From: JBBQWR01 sp038210495
GTDB lineage: Bacteria; Planctomycetota; Planctomycetia; Pirellulales; DATAWG01
NCBI GenBank assembly: GCA_038210495.1
Contig: JBBQWR010000009.1
Span: 58,962-122,961 of the forward strand
Reading direction: 5' to 3'
Length of the DNA stretch: 64,000 bases
The notes under the pieces were generated by a model. That model saw nothing but the letters and a program-made list of their open reading frames with translations, was not told the DNA's origin and ran no database searches. A program made the position numbers and the translations under genes. Shown piece after piece: positions 51,128 to 59,262 of the stretch (position 1 is the stretch's first letter; the number at the start of each line of letters is the position of its first letter).

Positions 51128-52300
51128 ATGAAAGGCATGCTGCTCGTTCTGGTGTCGATTGTCGTGACGATCCTGTGTTGGGGCACATACGGCCCGATTT
51201 TGAAAACGGGCCAGGACGCGATGCACAGCGGCCTGCGACCGTTTATCTGCGTCGGCTTGGCTTACTTCGTGATTGCGGTCATCGTGCCGATCGTGCTCTT
51301 GCGATCCGTCGGCGAGAAAGGGCACTGGAGCGCGACCGGCCTATTCTGGAGTCTCTTCGCAGGCATCGTCACGGCCGTGGGGGCGCTGGGAATCATTTTG
51401 GCCTACGGTCAACGGGGCAGCCCGATCTATGTCATGCCGCTGGTGTTCGGCTTGGCGCCGGTCGTCAATAGTTTGGTCACGATTTGGCTTGCCCGATCTT
51501 TTAGCCAAATCAACTCCGTATTCACGGCGGGATTGATTCTCGTTGTGGCGGGAGCGGTGACCGTTTTGCTTTTCACGCCCCATGCGGCACAAAAGGTAAC
51601 CGTCGATTCGCTCACCGGGATGAAGTTGACGGTGATCTCGAAGGTCGGCGACACCGAAAGCACGCACATCTATGAATCCGCTTCGCGAGAGGAGTTTTTG
51701 AAGAATCAGGATATCCCTCGTGAGATTCGAGCGTTGGTTCCGTTGAATCCGAGCGAATGGTTTTGGGTGATCGCGTTCACGCTTCTGACGGCCATCTGCT
51801 GGGGCGTGTATGGTCCCTTCCTGCACAAGGGGCAAATGGCAATGGCCGGCAGCCGACTGCGGCCGCTGCTCTGCGTGGGACTTGCCTATTTTTTGATTGC
51901 CGTCATCGTGCCGGCGATCTTGCTTTCGCTGCATCCCGACGGCAGCGAGTGGTTTCCCAATAGTAGCGCGAGTGGCATGATTTGGAGTCTGGCGGGGGGA
52001 GCGGTCGGGGCGATTGGCGCGCTGGGCGTGATTATGGCGTTCAATTTCGGTGGCAAGCCGGTCTATGTGATGCCGCTGATTTTCGGTGGCGCCCCGATCG
52101 TCAACACGTTCGTGGTGCTGGCCCAACACGGCGCGACGAGCCATATCGGCCCGGTGTTTGTCGCCGGCCTGATCATGACCGGCTTGGGCGCCATGACGGT
52201 GCTGATGTTCGCCCCGCGCGGCCATGCCGCCAGCCCTGCGCCGGTCGCAAAAGCGTCCGTGCCCAGCTTGAAAGAAACGGCCAACAGGACCCGCGCGTAG
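51128..52300 (+). CDS. Multi-pass membrane protein made of two duplicated halves
   Basis: This 390-residue protein has about ten membrane segments. The first half (residues 1-150) and second half (210-370) repeat the same pattern: CWGTYGPILKTGQDAM / CWGVYGPFLHKGQMAM, LRPFICVGLAYFVIAVIVP / LRPLLCVGLAYFLIAVIVP, and IYVMPLVFGLAPVVNSLV / VYVMPLIFGGAPIVNTFV. It thus arose by internal duplication of a five-segment unit, as in DMT-type transporters. The substrate is unknown. GGAG lies 12 bases before ATG 51128; a TTG at 51110 is in frame. Confidence 0.78.
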   Translation: MKGMLLVLVSIVVTILCWGTYGPILKTGQDAMHSGLRPFICVGLAYFVIAVIVPIVLLRSVGEKGHWSATGLFWSLFAGIVTAVGALGIILAYGQRGSPIYVMPLVFGLAPVVNSLVTIWLARSFSQINSVFTAGLILVVAGAVTVLLFTPHAAQKVTVDSLTGMKLTVISKVGDTESTHIYESASREEFLKNQDIPREIRALVPLNPSEWFWVIAFTLLTAICWGVYGPFLHKGQMAMAGSRLRPLLCVGLAYFLIAVIVPAILLSLHPDGSEWFPNSSASGMIWSLAGGAVGAIGALGVIMAFNFGGKPVYVMPLIFGGAPIVNTFVVLAQHGATSHIGPVFVAGLIMTGLGAMTVLMFAPRGHAASPAPVAKASVPSLKETANRTRA

Positions 52301-52312
52301 CGCGAGTCAGCG

Positions 52313-52424
52313 TGTAGGTCAGGCGCCCTGTGCCTGACAGGCGCGAATGCAGAGCCGAATGCTCACACGCGAATGCACGTCATCCCGTCCGCCACGCGAG
52401 TCAGGCACAGAATGCCTGACCTAC
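52313..52424. repeat. Inverted pair GTAGGTCAGGC...GCCTGACCTAC, copy C
   Basis: Ends TGTAGGTCAGGCGCCCTGTG and CAGAATGCCTGACCTAC. It lies between two convergent genes and may act as a bidirectional terminator-like hairpin. Confidence 0.8.
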
Positions 52425-52435
52425 GCCCGCCCGAC

Positions 52436-54253
52436 CTACCGCTGCCGCGATTGGAGCCGTTCCATTTGGCGGCGCAATTCGTCGAGCTGGCTTTGCAGCC
52501 GTCGGATGTCCGGATTCTCGCTCGCTCCCGGGACGACGAGCCGCTGTTGCTGCTGCTGCGGCGTGCGGCTGGCTTGCTCGATCGCCTCGCGCAACTCTTC
52601 GACCTCGTGCGACAGATGTTTGGAGAGTTCCGCCAGGCGGGCCGCTTGAACTTGCAATCCCTTGAGGCCTATGTTTTCCACAGCGGTTGATTCCGCGAGG
52701 CGATAGGTGATTCCGCCGGACGCCGCGGCCATTCCGCTCCAGCCGATCGGCGCTCCGGGCATGGCCGTCATCCCGCCTGTCGGTTGGACCGGGTTTCCCG
52801 AAAATGGATTCACAAGGCCGCCCCCGCCTGGCCTGCCGCCGAGGGTGTCGCGGAGTTCGCGCTGAATTCGCTCCAGTTCCTCCCGCAGTTCATTCGCTTC
52901 GCCTCGTTTTTCGGTTCCGAGCGCTTCGATGTTGCGATACGTTTGCCAAGCGCGTTCGGCCAGTTCGTGCTGATGTCGCATTCGTTCCCGGAGCGAAGCT
53001 TGGAGAGCTCCTTGGGCTTCTTGAAGTTGACCGCGGGCCATTTTCAAAGCCGCCTCGCTGGCGCCTTCGCTAGTTCGTTCGTTTTCGGCCTCACTTAAAA
53101 TGATCGTAAATCGCTGGCCCTCGGGGGCTGCAATCGTTTTTGTCGATGGCGAATCGCTCTTCGCTCCGTGCTCTTTCTTCTCACTTTCGCTAGAGGGATT
53201 GGGCTTCTTGGTCGCTTCGGATTTTCCTTCGGGGCTCACAATTAAAATGCCGCCGCCGACCTGTGACCCTGGCTTCACTTGCCAGCCTGATTTCTGCGAC
53301 TGTTTTTGCTTGTCGGTCAGCATTTGCTCGACGGCCGCGTGCAGTTTGGTAAAGACCTCGCCACTAAGCGATGCGCCAGGTTGTTCCCCCGCTTCGCGAA
53401 CGGCCGCTTCGATCTTCTTGAGCTGTTCGTCGGTCAACTTGGCGGAGCTGAAAGCGGCTTTGAGATACTGGTTGGCCCGCTGGGCGAAAATCTTTTGCTT
53501 CTGCTCGGGCGTGAGAACTTTGTCGATGAGCTTCGAGAAATCTTGGCCCCAGGGATCGGAATTGCTGGGAGAATGCTCGTCCCACGCGGCTTTGAGCTTC
53601 GCCCGCTGATCGGCCGACAGCTCGACGGAATCGGTCGTCCATTTGAGCATCGACGAGAACTGATTGTCGCGAACCTGGGCGAGTTGCTCTTTGGTCAGTA
53701 CGTCGTCCAGCGCCGCCTGCGACCTTTTCCAGAGGTCGAGCGTGGGGGCGTAGGCTTCTTGATAATTTTTTTGGACCTTGGCCATCGCCTCGCGATCGCC
53801 GGTTTTCTGCGCCGCCTGCATGGCCTCTCCGAAAGCCTTGAGCTTTTCGGCGCCCGCGTCCTGCAATTTTCGCTGAGCGGCGTCGCGGGAGTCGATAATT
53901 TGCTTGATTTTGTTCTTTTGCTCGTCGCTTAATTTGATGGTTTTTTCGAGCGTATCGATGTACCACAGAGCAGGCGCCTTGCCACCCCAAAACGCGCCCG
54001 GTTGTGCGGGATTGGCGGTAGCCGACTCGGCTTTAGGTTTTTCCGGTTCGGATACTTCCGCCTCGCCGATGCGAATCACAATCCCGTCGCCAGGTTTCGC
54101 GTCCGGGGCTGCGTCCGTGACGATCCGGAACTGGAGCGGCTTTTCGGCCGGTTCGTCGGCGGCCGTGACCGGCGGGTTAAACGAGAGCAAGCCAGAGCAC
54201 AGCAATCCTGAACAAAGCAGTCGGGATGTAAACGCCAGCGAAGTTCGGTTCAT
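52436..54253 (-). CDS. Exported coiled-coil protein with LTxxQ-type repeats
   Basis: This 605-residue protein has a signal peptide containing a short duplication (LLCSGLLCSGLLS). The middle has several helical units of the LTxxQ kind (IKLSDEQKNKIKQI, VLTKEQLAQVRDN, VELSADQRAKLKAAW, VLTPEQKQKIFAQ, KLTDEQLKKIEAAV) as in Spy/CpxP-like periplasmic chaperones. The C-terminal part is a long coiled coil (ELREELERIQRELRD; LQSQLDELRRQMERLQSR) with a Pro/Gly-rich linker. It may be a periplasmic scaffold or chaperone. TTGGAG lies at good distance from ATG 54253. Confidence 0.75.
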   Translation of the reverse strand: MNRTSLAFTSRLLCSGLLCSGLLSFNPPVTAADEPAEKPLQFRIVTDAAPDAKPGDGIVIRIGEAEVSEPEKPKAESATANPAQPGAFWGGKAPALWYIDTLEKTIKLSDEQKNKIKQIIDSRDAAQRKLQDAGAEKLKAFGEAMQAAQKTGDREAMAKVQKNYQEAYAPTLDLWKRSQAALDDVLTKEQLAQVRDNQFSSMLKWTTDSVELSADQRAKLKAAWDEHSPSNSDPWGQDFSKLIDKVLTPEQKQKIFAQRANQYLKAAFSSAKLTDEQLKKIEAAVREAGEQPGASLSGEVFTKLHAAVEQMLTDKQKQSQKSGWQVKPGSQVGGGILIVSPEGKSEATKKPNPSSESEKKEHGAKSDSPSTKTIAAPEGQRFTIILSEAENERTSEGASEAALKMARGQLQEAQGALQASLRERMRHQHELAERAWQTYRNIEALGTEKRGEANELREELERIQRELRDTLGGRPGGGGLVNPFSGNPVQPTGGMTAMPGAPIGWSGMAAASGGITYRLAESTAVENIGLKGLQVQAARLAELSKHLSHEVEELREAIEQASRTPQQQQQRLVVPGASENPDIRRLQSQLDELRRQMERLQSRQR

Positions 54254-54493
54254 GTCGATTTCTCCAAAAAAAAGTGGGCTGCCTCTGCGAACACTCCGCC
54301 CCCTTTAGTGCGCGAAGTGCCCGAAAGGTTCGTCGGTAATTTTAGCAGCGCGGACTCTCTGCAGACGGTTCTCGGATAGGCACTAAATTCCACTTGCGGC
54401 GAGACCGATACTCCAGCTATCGTCTGGGGTTATACTGGAAAGAAGGTCGCTCACGCGCGAACAGTGTCGGCAGGCCGTTTGGGAGTCTCGTTA

Positions 54494-55303
54494 ATGAACA
54501 CAATTGAGGCAATTCGTCGTCCGCTGGTGTCCGCTCCGGCGGCGTCCGGTCACTTTCGTCGTTCCCCGGCCCTCTTCGCGACCACAATCGCAATGATCGC
54601 CGCGCTATTTTTGTGCGACGTTTTCGCGCGGGGAATCACGATTTCCGTGTTCTACGCCGTGGCCCTGATCGTCCTGGTTCGAGCCGGCTATGCCGACCGA
54701 TTGCGGCCGGCGACGGCTGCCCTGATCTGCATGGTATTCGCGGTTCACTTCTTAAAGAGTTGGCTGTACGCCGGCGGGGAGGCGCTCGACTACCGGTTGG
54801 CGAATCGAGCTCTGATCGCCGTCGTTTTAGTCTCGCTGAACGTGCTACTCGAATGCCGCGCGATCGGCGCCTGGCGACACACCGATTGGGAGTCGCCGGA
54901 CAATTTTCGCCAAGACGAAGATGAAATCGACGAGACGCTGGCGATTTGTCTAGGCGGCGTCGCCATGCTTGCGATCATCGTGGCCGACATCCTGTTTCCC
55001 GTGAATTACAATCTGGCGATTCTTTATCTGGCGCCGCTGTTCTTATGCGTCTGGATTCGCAGTCGCACGCTGCTCTGGGTCGTGGCCGGCGCGTCGTTGG
55101 TGCTGACCTATGTCGGTTATGTGGTCGGTCCGGCGGCGACCCCGGGCCTGTATCTCGACACGATCTGGATCAACCGATGGCTCACCGGCGTCACGCTCGT
55201 GCTGACGACCGTCCTGTTGCATTTCCGGTTGGAATCGGCCCCCGTGGACTCGCTGCCTGTTTTGGTGAGTACGGCGTGGCGTCGATCGAACCCCGCGTTT
55301 TAG
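54494..55303 (+). CDS. Membrane protein with two MASE-like halves, no signalling domain
   Basis: This 269-residue protein has about eight membrane segments. Its two halves look alike: LCDVFARGITISVFYAVALI ... ANRALIAVVLVSLNVLLE and VADILFPVNYNLAILYLAPL ... INRWLTGVTLVLTTVLLHF. This FPVNY..AILYLAPL..NRWL pattern is common in the N-terminal sensor parts of planctomycete histidine kinases and cyclases (MASE-type). Here no kinase domain follows, so it is a stand-alone sensor-like protein or a leftover of one. ATG 54494 has GGGAG nine bases upstream. Confidence 0.7.
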   Translation: MNTIEAIRRPLVSAPAASGHFRRSPALFATTIAMIAALFLCDVFARGITISVFYAVALIVLVRAGYADRLRPATAALICMVFAVHFLKSWLYAGGEALDYRLANRALIAVVLVSLNVLLECRAIGAWRHTDWESPDNFRQDEDEIDETLAICLGGVAMLAIIVADILFPVNYNLAILYLAPLFLCVWIRSRTLLWVVAGASLVLTYVGYVVGPAATPGLYLDTIWINRWLTGVTLVLTTVLLHFRLESAPVDSLPVLVSTAWRRSNPAF

Positions 55304-55460
55304 TCGGCGCGCAATTTCTTGCGCCGGCTTCGTCGCCTTGGAGTGATCGGCGCGCCCTAGCCGCAGTGGGCGGTGGCGACGATAATTTGTTATCAGCGCC
55401 TACGGCAATATTCGATCTCGCGCTGGAGAAGCAGATTCTCGTACCCGGTTGGCCGCTTCC

Positions 55461-56801
55461 ATGAATCATTTTCGCGTGGCGCGGCGCCTGATCGACGTCT
55501 TGTTCGTAACGGTCCTGCTCGTTGGTTGCCAGCGATCGATGGACTCGCCTGCCAGCGATGCGTCAGCCTCGGGGGCGCCGGGCACACATGCCAATCCGAC
55601 GGCGAAAAACGTCAGTTCCGGCGCGGGTCAGCGGGGCGTCATCAAGATCTACTCCAGCTTGCCGCGAACCGGAAACGCCCGGCAGCAAACCGATTCGATC
55701 GTCAACGGCGTCCGCATGGCGCTCGACGAGGTCAACAGCCGCGTCGGCGATTTTCAGATCGAATACGAGGACCACGACGACGCCACGGCTTCGGCCGGCA
55801 ACTGGACACCGGAGCAGGAAAACGCCAATGCCAAGGAAGCGGCGGCCAGTCCCGATGTGATGGTGTACATCGGCCCGTATAACTCGAACGCGGCGAAGAA
55901 CTCCATGCCCATCCTCAACGAGGCGGGCCTGCTCATGATCAGCCCGGCCAATACGTCGGTCGGCTTGACCAAAGCCAATGCCGACGATTCGCGAGAACCG
56001 GACATCTATCGTCCGACGGGCAAGATCAACTACACGCGGGTCGTCCCGACCGACGATCTGCAAGGCAGCCTGGGCGCCGACTGGGCGAAGGAGATGGGCG
56101 TCAAACGGGTGTTTGTCCTCGACGACCACGAGATGTATGGCCGGGGGCTGGCCAAGATTTTCATGGACCGCTGCGAAGAAATCGGCATCGAGGTGCTCGG
56201 CTCCGACAGCGTCGACGCCAAGTCGCTGGAATTTCGTCCGCTGATGACGGCGATCAAAGCCAAACAGCCCGACCTCATTTATTTCGGAGGCACGACGCAA
56301 TCAAAAGGAGGCCAAATCGCCAAGGATATGGTGGCCGTCGGTCTCGACGCCAAGTTGATGGTCCCCGACGGTTGCGTCGAGGATGCGTTCATCACTTCCG
56401 CGGGGGCGGAAAACCTGAACGATCGGTGCTTCTTAACGTTCGGCGGTCTTCCGAACGAGGCCCTGGAAGAAGCCGACGCGAAGCACGACGTGGAATTTCT
56501 CTCCAAGCATCAGGCCCAGTGGAAATTCTCGCGGGATTACCAGAAACGGTTCCATCGCGGCGCCGAGGCCTACGCCGTATACGGTTATGAATCCGCCAAG
56601 GTCGCGCTCGAAGCAATCCGCCAGGCCGGCCAGAAGGACCGAGCGGCGATTATCGCGGCTTGCCTGGGGATTCGCGATTTTTCGGGAGCGATGGGCACGT
56701 GGTCGTTCGACGCCAACGGCGACACCACGGCCAAGCACCTCAGCGGCAGCATCGTTCACAACGGCAAATTCAAGTTCGTCAAAATGCTCGGCAACGATTG
56801 A
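55461..56801 (+). CDS. ABC transporter substrate-binding lipoprotein, branched-chain amino acid (LivK) type
   Basis: This 446-residue protein has a lipobox LLVGC at the end of its signal peptide, then the type I periplasmic-binding fold: IKIYSSLPRTGNARQQTDSI, GPYNSNAAKNSMPILNEAGL, LMISPANTSVGLT, GVKRVFVLDDHEMYGRGLAK and YAVYGYESAKVALEAIRQAG. The SPANT and DDHEMYGRG motifs fit LivJ/LivK-like receptors of amino acids or related compounds. The permease genes livH and livM lie 2.5 kb downstream, separated by an LTA-synthase-family gene on the other strand. ATG 55461 is chosen; a TTG at 55449 is in frame. Confidence 0.87.
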   Translation: MNHFRVARRLIDVLFVTVLLVGCQRSMDSPASDASASGAPGTHANPTAKNVSSGAGQRGVIKIYSSLPRTGNARQQTDSIVNGVRMALDEVNSRVGDFQIEYEDHDDATASAGNWTPEQENANAKEAAASPDVMVYIGPYNSNAAKNSMPILNEAGLLMISPANTSVGLTKANADDSREPDIYRPTGKINYTRVVPTDDLQGSLGADWAKEMGVKRVFVLDDHEMYGRGLAKIFMDRCEEIGIEVLGSDSVDAKSLEFRPLMTAIKAKQPDLIYFGGTTQSKGGQIAKDMVAVGLDAKLMVPDGCVEDAFITSAGAENLNDRCFLTFGGLPNEALEEADAKHDVEFLSKHQAQWKFSRDYQKRFHRGAEAYAVYGYESAKVALEAIRQAGQKDRAAIIAACLGIRDFSGAMGTWSFDANGDTTAKHLSGSIVHNGKFKFVKMLGND

Positions 56802-56971
56802 CCGACCTAAATTCCTATTGCCATGCCGCCATATTGCGGGTTTGCAATGACATCGGGTTAGCCGAAACGCCATCTTCGTGGTGAAAAGTAGCCCCGGTGG
56901 CCTTGCTGGCGCGGCGCCCACTAAATCGCCCCGCCGGATGGCCAAGAACCGCTAACAAATACTCCGGGTGC

Positions 56972-57065
56972 ACGGGGGTTGGAGGTGTCGTCGCCGCAGC
57001 CCCCGAGAGTGGTTTCGACTTTGAGAGCAGCCCACCGGGGCTTCCGTTCGGCGCAAGCTCCGGCC
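56972..57065 (-). repeat. About 95 bp dispersed repeat, copy 3 (inverted)
   Basis: The minus strand reads like 45383-45478: AACGGAAGCCCCGGTGGGCT, then CTCGGGGGCTGCGGCGACGA and CACCTCCAACCCCCGTGCAC. It occupies the 346 bp convergent gap between the binding-protein and LTA-family genes; a second AGCCCCGGTGGCC half unit lies at about 56890. Confidence 0.82.
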
Positions 57066-57147
57066 ATCCCAAAGTCGTTAAGTTAGCGTCTCCCGAAAAG
57101 ACGAAATTTGGACACGGCTCGCCAATTCGCCGATCGATCGCAAGTCA

Positions 57148-58950
57148 CTAACGCCGTGCGCCGTCGAACGTGCGCGCGCTTTGCGATCGCAAGTAATTAG
57201 CGAGATCCAGCAAGGTAAAAGTTCCGTCCAGCGCAGCCGGCGTTTTTCTCGTTCGCTGCTGGGAGCCGAGGTCCTCGCCCAGGTTGAATATCCAGCAGGG
57301 CACGTAATGCACGATACCCGTCCAATCGGCGTGTATCGTTCGGAAATTTACCGACGAAGTATGGTCGCCGTAAATAACGACCGTAGTATCCGCCGGCAGG
57401 CCGGCGATGTAATCGCGCAGATTATTATCGATAAAACGGCAGGCGTTGCAAAAATTCTCACCATCGTTTTTCGATTCCGGAAAGATTTGCTTCTCGCCGT
57501 CCCGCAATGTGTTCCAAGGTAAGTGGGTCGTGGTCGTGACTATAAACTGAAACGTGCGATCACTACTGTGTTTTGGATCCAGGTGTCCTTCGCGCAAGCG
57601 CATGCTTGAGAGCCTCAGCAGATCGGGATCCCTGACGCCAAATTCGTCGATTTCGACCGATTCGCGGGCGAGGATTTCTTCCTTGAACAGCATGTCGTCG
57701 AAACCCATTTTGGGAAAGGCATCACGGCGGCTAAACGTGTAGCCGGGATCGCCCATCAAGCAGGTCGTATGAAATCCGAGCGGTTTCAAGAATTGGGGCA
57801 ACGTATGGTCGTAAGGAAAATTCGGTATCTTATAGTTGATGCAGTCCGGCGAGGGCCACATCGAAGTCAGCATGCAGAAATCGGCATCGGCGGAGCCCAG
57901 ACGCTTGGGAGACCGCATGCGATAGAACAGAGATTGATTCTTCAGCCGGTCTAGGAACGGCATCAATTCCTGCCCGTCAATCTTTTGATTCACGGCTTCG
58001 TAACCCAGACTTTCAATTTGGATGACGATTAATCGCCTGCCGATTTGAATACCGATCTCGCTTTCGGTCAGTCGGTCGGATGTTTTGCCAGTTTGGTCGA
58101 TTGCACGTGCCCGAAGCGATGAATTGTTGAGAAACAAATATTGCGCCGCCCATAACTCCATATATCCGCGACCCATGGCGTACATCCCTGGAGTTCGATT
58201 TCGACGAATCGAAGTAATCGGATCGAAGCACGCATAAAGGGCCTGGAAGCTGACATAGCCGCCCAACAGCACGAGGCTTGCCACGTAGCCAAGCCGGCGA
58301 GGACGCAATAGTGCGCGTGCCTGCAAGCCGATTGCGATTTTTGCGATGAGCGCGCCGCCAAAGAGCGAGGCGGCGACAGGGGGAATCATCGCGACGGCGC
58401 CTCTGGCAACGTCGAGCCCCTCGCGCCATTGATATGTCAGCGTTGAAAGCGAAAGAGGGATCCGAAAATAGTTGTAATAAGTGACCAGCGAAACATTGAG
58501 GGCGAATGCCAGCAATGCCAGTAGGATCATGCACCCGCGTCGCAGCAAGCACGTTATCGCGGCAATTAGGAGCAGATCCGACGCGAAGCGAATGCCGCGG
58601 GCGAAAAGTCCAAATCGAAGGCCTGGGTTGTAAACCAAAGCGAAGGTCGCTTCCTGCATTCCCCAGAGTTCAACCGCAAAAACGATACTGAACGCCAGTC
58701 GCGGCCACAACCAAGCGCGGTTCTTAAGTATTTCGCAGGTCCCCGAACGGAATGGCGCCAGGAATATCTTCCAGCCGGTTTTCGCTCGAGAGAAAATGCC
58801 ACTTTTGTCTTTGGCCAATGGGTTCCCGGCCAACATCGGAGGCGATTCACTCGCCGGGGGGATAGCCGGAGAGGCCGTGGGGGCTGAATTGTCCGATTCT
58901 CCAGGCATTTTCGCCTTCGCGTACCGAGTGTTGTCGAGGCAGATCCTCAT
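57148..58950 (-). CDS. LTA-synthase family (phosphoglycerol transferase/sulfatase fold) membrane enzyme
   Basis: This 600-residue protein has five membrane segments in the first 240 residues and an exported alkaline-phosphatase-superfamily domain: VIQIESLGYEAVN (metal Glu313), SPKRLGSADADFCMLTSMW, TTTTHLPW and VVIYGDHTSSVN with the metal His. In lipoteichoic acid synthase the nucleophile is Thr; the aligned residue here is Ser353. Relatives in Gram-negative bacteria add phosphoglycerol or phosphoethanolamine to glycans or lipids. A Pro/Ser-rich cytoplasmic N-terminus of about 50 residues is unusual. It sits between the binding protein and permease genes of the Liv-type system, on the opposite strand. 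Confidence 0.83.
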   Translation of the reverse strand: MRICLDNTRYAKAKMPGESDNSAPTASPAIPPASESPPMLAGNPLAKDKSGIFSRAKTGWKIFLAPFRSGTCEILKNRAWLWPRLAFSIVFAVELWGMQEATFALVYNPGLRFGLFARGIRFASDLLLIAAITCLLRRGCMILLALLAFALNVSLVTYYNYFRIPLSLSTLTYQWREGLDVARGAVAMIPPVAASLFGGALIAKIAIGLQARALLRPRRLGYVASLVLLGGYVSFQALYACFDPITSIRRNRTPGMYAMGRGYMELWAAQYLFLNNSSLRARAIDQTGKTSDRLTESEIGIQIGRRLIVIQIESLGYEAVNQKIDGQELMPFLDRLKNQSLFYRMRSPKRLGSADADFCMLTSMWPSPDCINYKIPNFPYDHTLPQFLKPLGFHTTCLMGDPGYTFSRRDAFPKMGFDDMLFKEEILARESVEIDEFGVRDPDLLRLSSMRLREGHLDPKHSSDRTFQFIVTTTTHLPWNTLRDGEKQIFPESKNDGENFCNACRFIDNNLRDYIAGLPADTTVVIYGDHTSSVNFRTIHADWTGIVHYVPCWIFNLGEDLGSQQRTRKTPAALDGTFTLLDLANYLRSQSARTFDGARR

Positions 58951-58984
58951 TGCAGGGTCGGCTGACGCCTCACCCCCAATTAAC

Positions 58985-59013
58985 TATTTTGGTTGACTCT
59001 AAACTCATGTCAA
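58985..59013 (-). promoter_or_regulatory. Possible promoter of the LTA-synthase family gene
   Basis: Minus strand TTGACA (59013-59008), 17 bases, AAAATA (58990-58985), 35 bp before the start codon. The -10 match is weak. The same place holds an inverted GTTGAC...GTCAAC pair that might be an operator. Confidence 0.4.
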
Positions 59014-59214
59014 CTCTTCGGTCCCCAAGCGTTGAAGCGATTTTCCGTGAAGTCGCGACGATCGCGACAGCCGACGCAAAACGAATTAGATCGGGCGCCG
59101 AGGAATCTTAGAATTGTCATCGCAGCCGGCGTTATTCCCGCGAGCGACTCTCCTCTTCGGGCTATCCGCGGATTCCCCGCCGCCAAATTGTGCTTTTCCA
59201 AACGAAACGATACC

Positions 59215-59250
59215 ATGAAAACCACTGTCGTCATCCTGACCGATCGCTAA
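59215..59250 (+). CDS. Possible 11-residue leader peptide before livH
   Basis: An ATG opens a frame MKTTVVILTDR that stops at 59248-59250, 12 bp before the livH start. Seven of eleven residues are Thr, Val, Ile or Leu, as in attenuation leaders of branched-chain amino-acid genes. There is no clear ribosome-binding site and I did not find a convincing terminator/antiterminator pair, so this is tentative. The rest of the 312 bp gap holds only the promoter-like site for the opposite gene. Confidence 0.25.
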   Translation: MKTTVVILTDR

Positions 59251-59262
59251 TCGTCGAGCATT

